Below, piece after piece: positions 63,310 through 64,000 of a stretch of 64,000 nucleotides of DNA (its first letter is position 1; the number at the start of each line of letters is the position of its first letter). Source of the stretch: Nautilus pompilius. Taxonomy: Eukaryota > Mollusca > Cephalopoda > Nautilida > Nautilidae. Under the pieces are notes generated by a model. The model was given only the letters and a program-made list of their open reading frames with translations, ran no database searches and had not been told where the DNA came from. The position numbers and the translations under genes are program-made. The stretch lies in contig JACATO010000925.1 of assembly GCA_018389105.1 (NCBI GenBank), positions 682,001 to 746,000 of the forward strand, read 5' to 3'.

Positions 63310-64000
63310 AGGGTACATTGTGTTTTTCCACATGATGGCTGTCAGTGAGTGATAATGCAGTGAAACTGCATTGGAATTTCAGAATTAATTTTCTTCATGT
63401 GCCTCTTAATAGGCCCAACAAGTCTCTTGAGTTTTTACCAACTGTATTTTTAGTACTGTCAGTGGTGATGCTTTTCAGTTGGTTCCAGTTAAGGTTTATT
63501 TGTATTTTTATTACTTTGAATTCTGCCAATTTTTTGTTAATTCAAAAGCTCTGTCAATTGCTCTAATGAGGACAAGAAGTCGAACAGTGTCTGAAATGTC
63601 ATTACTTTCATCCATCACCACAGAAAACTTTTTGAATTTCTTTCTGTTTTTTAACTGAGAGCAAAGATCTTGTCCATGTTTTCAATTCTTGTGCTGTTAT
63701 ACTTGCAGATAGGCTTAGATTTTTAAATATATTCTTTCTGTTGGGACCCATCTCACATTCACCTTCCACTAAGCACACCTTAAACTTTCCATCTGTAAAC
63801 GCCTTACCTTTCTTAGTGATCAATTTAGCTACCTGTGGCCTTGCTTCATGAACTTACCTTGCTGGGTAGGTTTTTATTTAGGGTTCCAAACTTTTCGGCG
63901 TACAATTTACCTTCAAACACATCAAACTTATTTTATTGTCGTAGTGATGCCTGACACAGTAATCTTCACAAACAACAGTCCCTTCACACATTGAACACTC
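63310..64000 (-). pseudogene. GTF2I/FAM200-type hAT transposase fossil, runs off window
   Basis: The minus strand from the right edge reads as the N-terminal half of a hAT transposase of the kind seen in GTF2IRD2, FAM200 and EPM2AIP1-related proteins. LITKKGKAFTDGKFKVCLVE at about 63760-63820 matches the family's IAKxGKPFTDGEFVKECL. KNIFKNLSLSASITA at about 63690-63735 matches the KxIFENISLSxxTV segment. DISDTVRLLVLIRAIDRAFELT near 63547-63602 matches DESTDVSDTAQLxIFIRGVD. LNWNQLKSITTD and GKNSRDLLGLLRG near 63400-63490 match LSWDKLVGVTTDGAPAMVGKKSGLVGLL. Frameshifts and stops separate these. The 5' part lies beyond 64000 and the C-terminal half is missing or unrecognisable. Confidence 0.78.

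Overview
The window looks like intronic and intergenic DNA from an invertebrate animal. It is AT-rich, has long stretches with no open frame, is full of microsatellites and fossil DNA transposons, and has no bacterial features such as operons, ribosome binding sites or long gapless genes. Only one piece of a host protein gene could be recognised: a 103-bp exon at 51074-51176 with canonical splice signals, encoding a highly conserved segment of the 26S proteasome subunit PSMD1/Rpn2. No other PSMD1 exon was recognised in the window, so its flanking introns appear very long. Giant introns, CT/GA arrays and this transposon mix would fit a mollusc, perhaps a cephalopod, but the phylum is only an inference.

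Layout. 1-330 is a CpG-denser block of unknown nature. 2850-5395 is a decayed ZMYM-type hAT transposase on the plus strand, split by a 596-bp Tigger-type MITE. 7690-9960 is a second ZMYM-type hAT fossil on the minus strand, split by a 446-bp element with an 8-bp target duplication. 13569-15201 is a Charlie-like hAT with both ends and its target duplication visible. 23906-24954 is a mariner fossil (minus). 26249-27127 is a deleted mariner-like element of DD41D type (plus). 27277-28632 is a Tc1-like fossil (minus). 29455-29956 and 32884-33485 are CT/GA arrays. 36573-36891 is a Tc1-type MITE. 39286-39861 is a second Tigger-type MITE. 40110-40790 is another Tc1 fossil. 44554-44742 is a piggyBac-type MITE. 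45001-46918 is a nearly complete but dead Tc1 element, itself split by a third Tigger-type MITE. 47339-47946 is a three-unit 198-bp tandem array bounded by a 12-bp inverted repeat. 51074-51176 is the PSMD1 exon, followed by a second piggyBac-type MITE at 51347-51545. 59560-60480 is a Tigger/pogo transposase fossil (minus). 63310-64000 is a GTF2I/FAM200-type hAT fossil running off the right edge.

How the parts relate. The transposases are all broken by stops, frameshifts, deletions or lost catalytic residues, so none is expected to act. Three of them carry a younger non-autonomous element inside their coding region, which gives a relative order of events. No new gene system was found. The most unusual items are the recent 198-bp triplication, the DD41D element with its catalytic triad still legible, the MITE family carrying a CCAAT-box cluster, and the lone PSMD1 exon in a very long intron.
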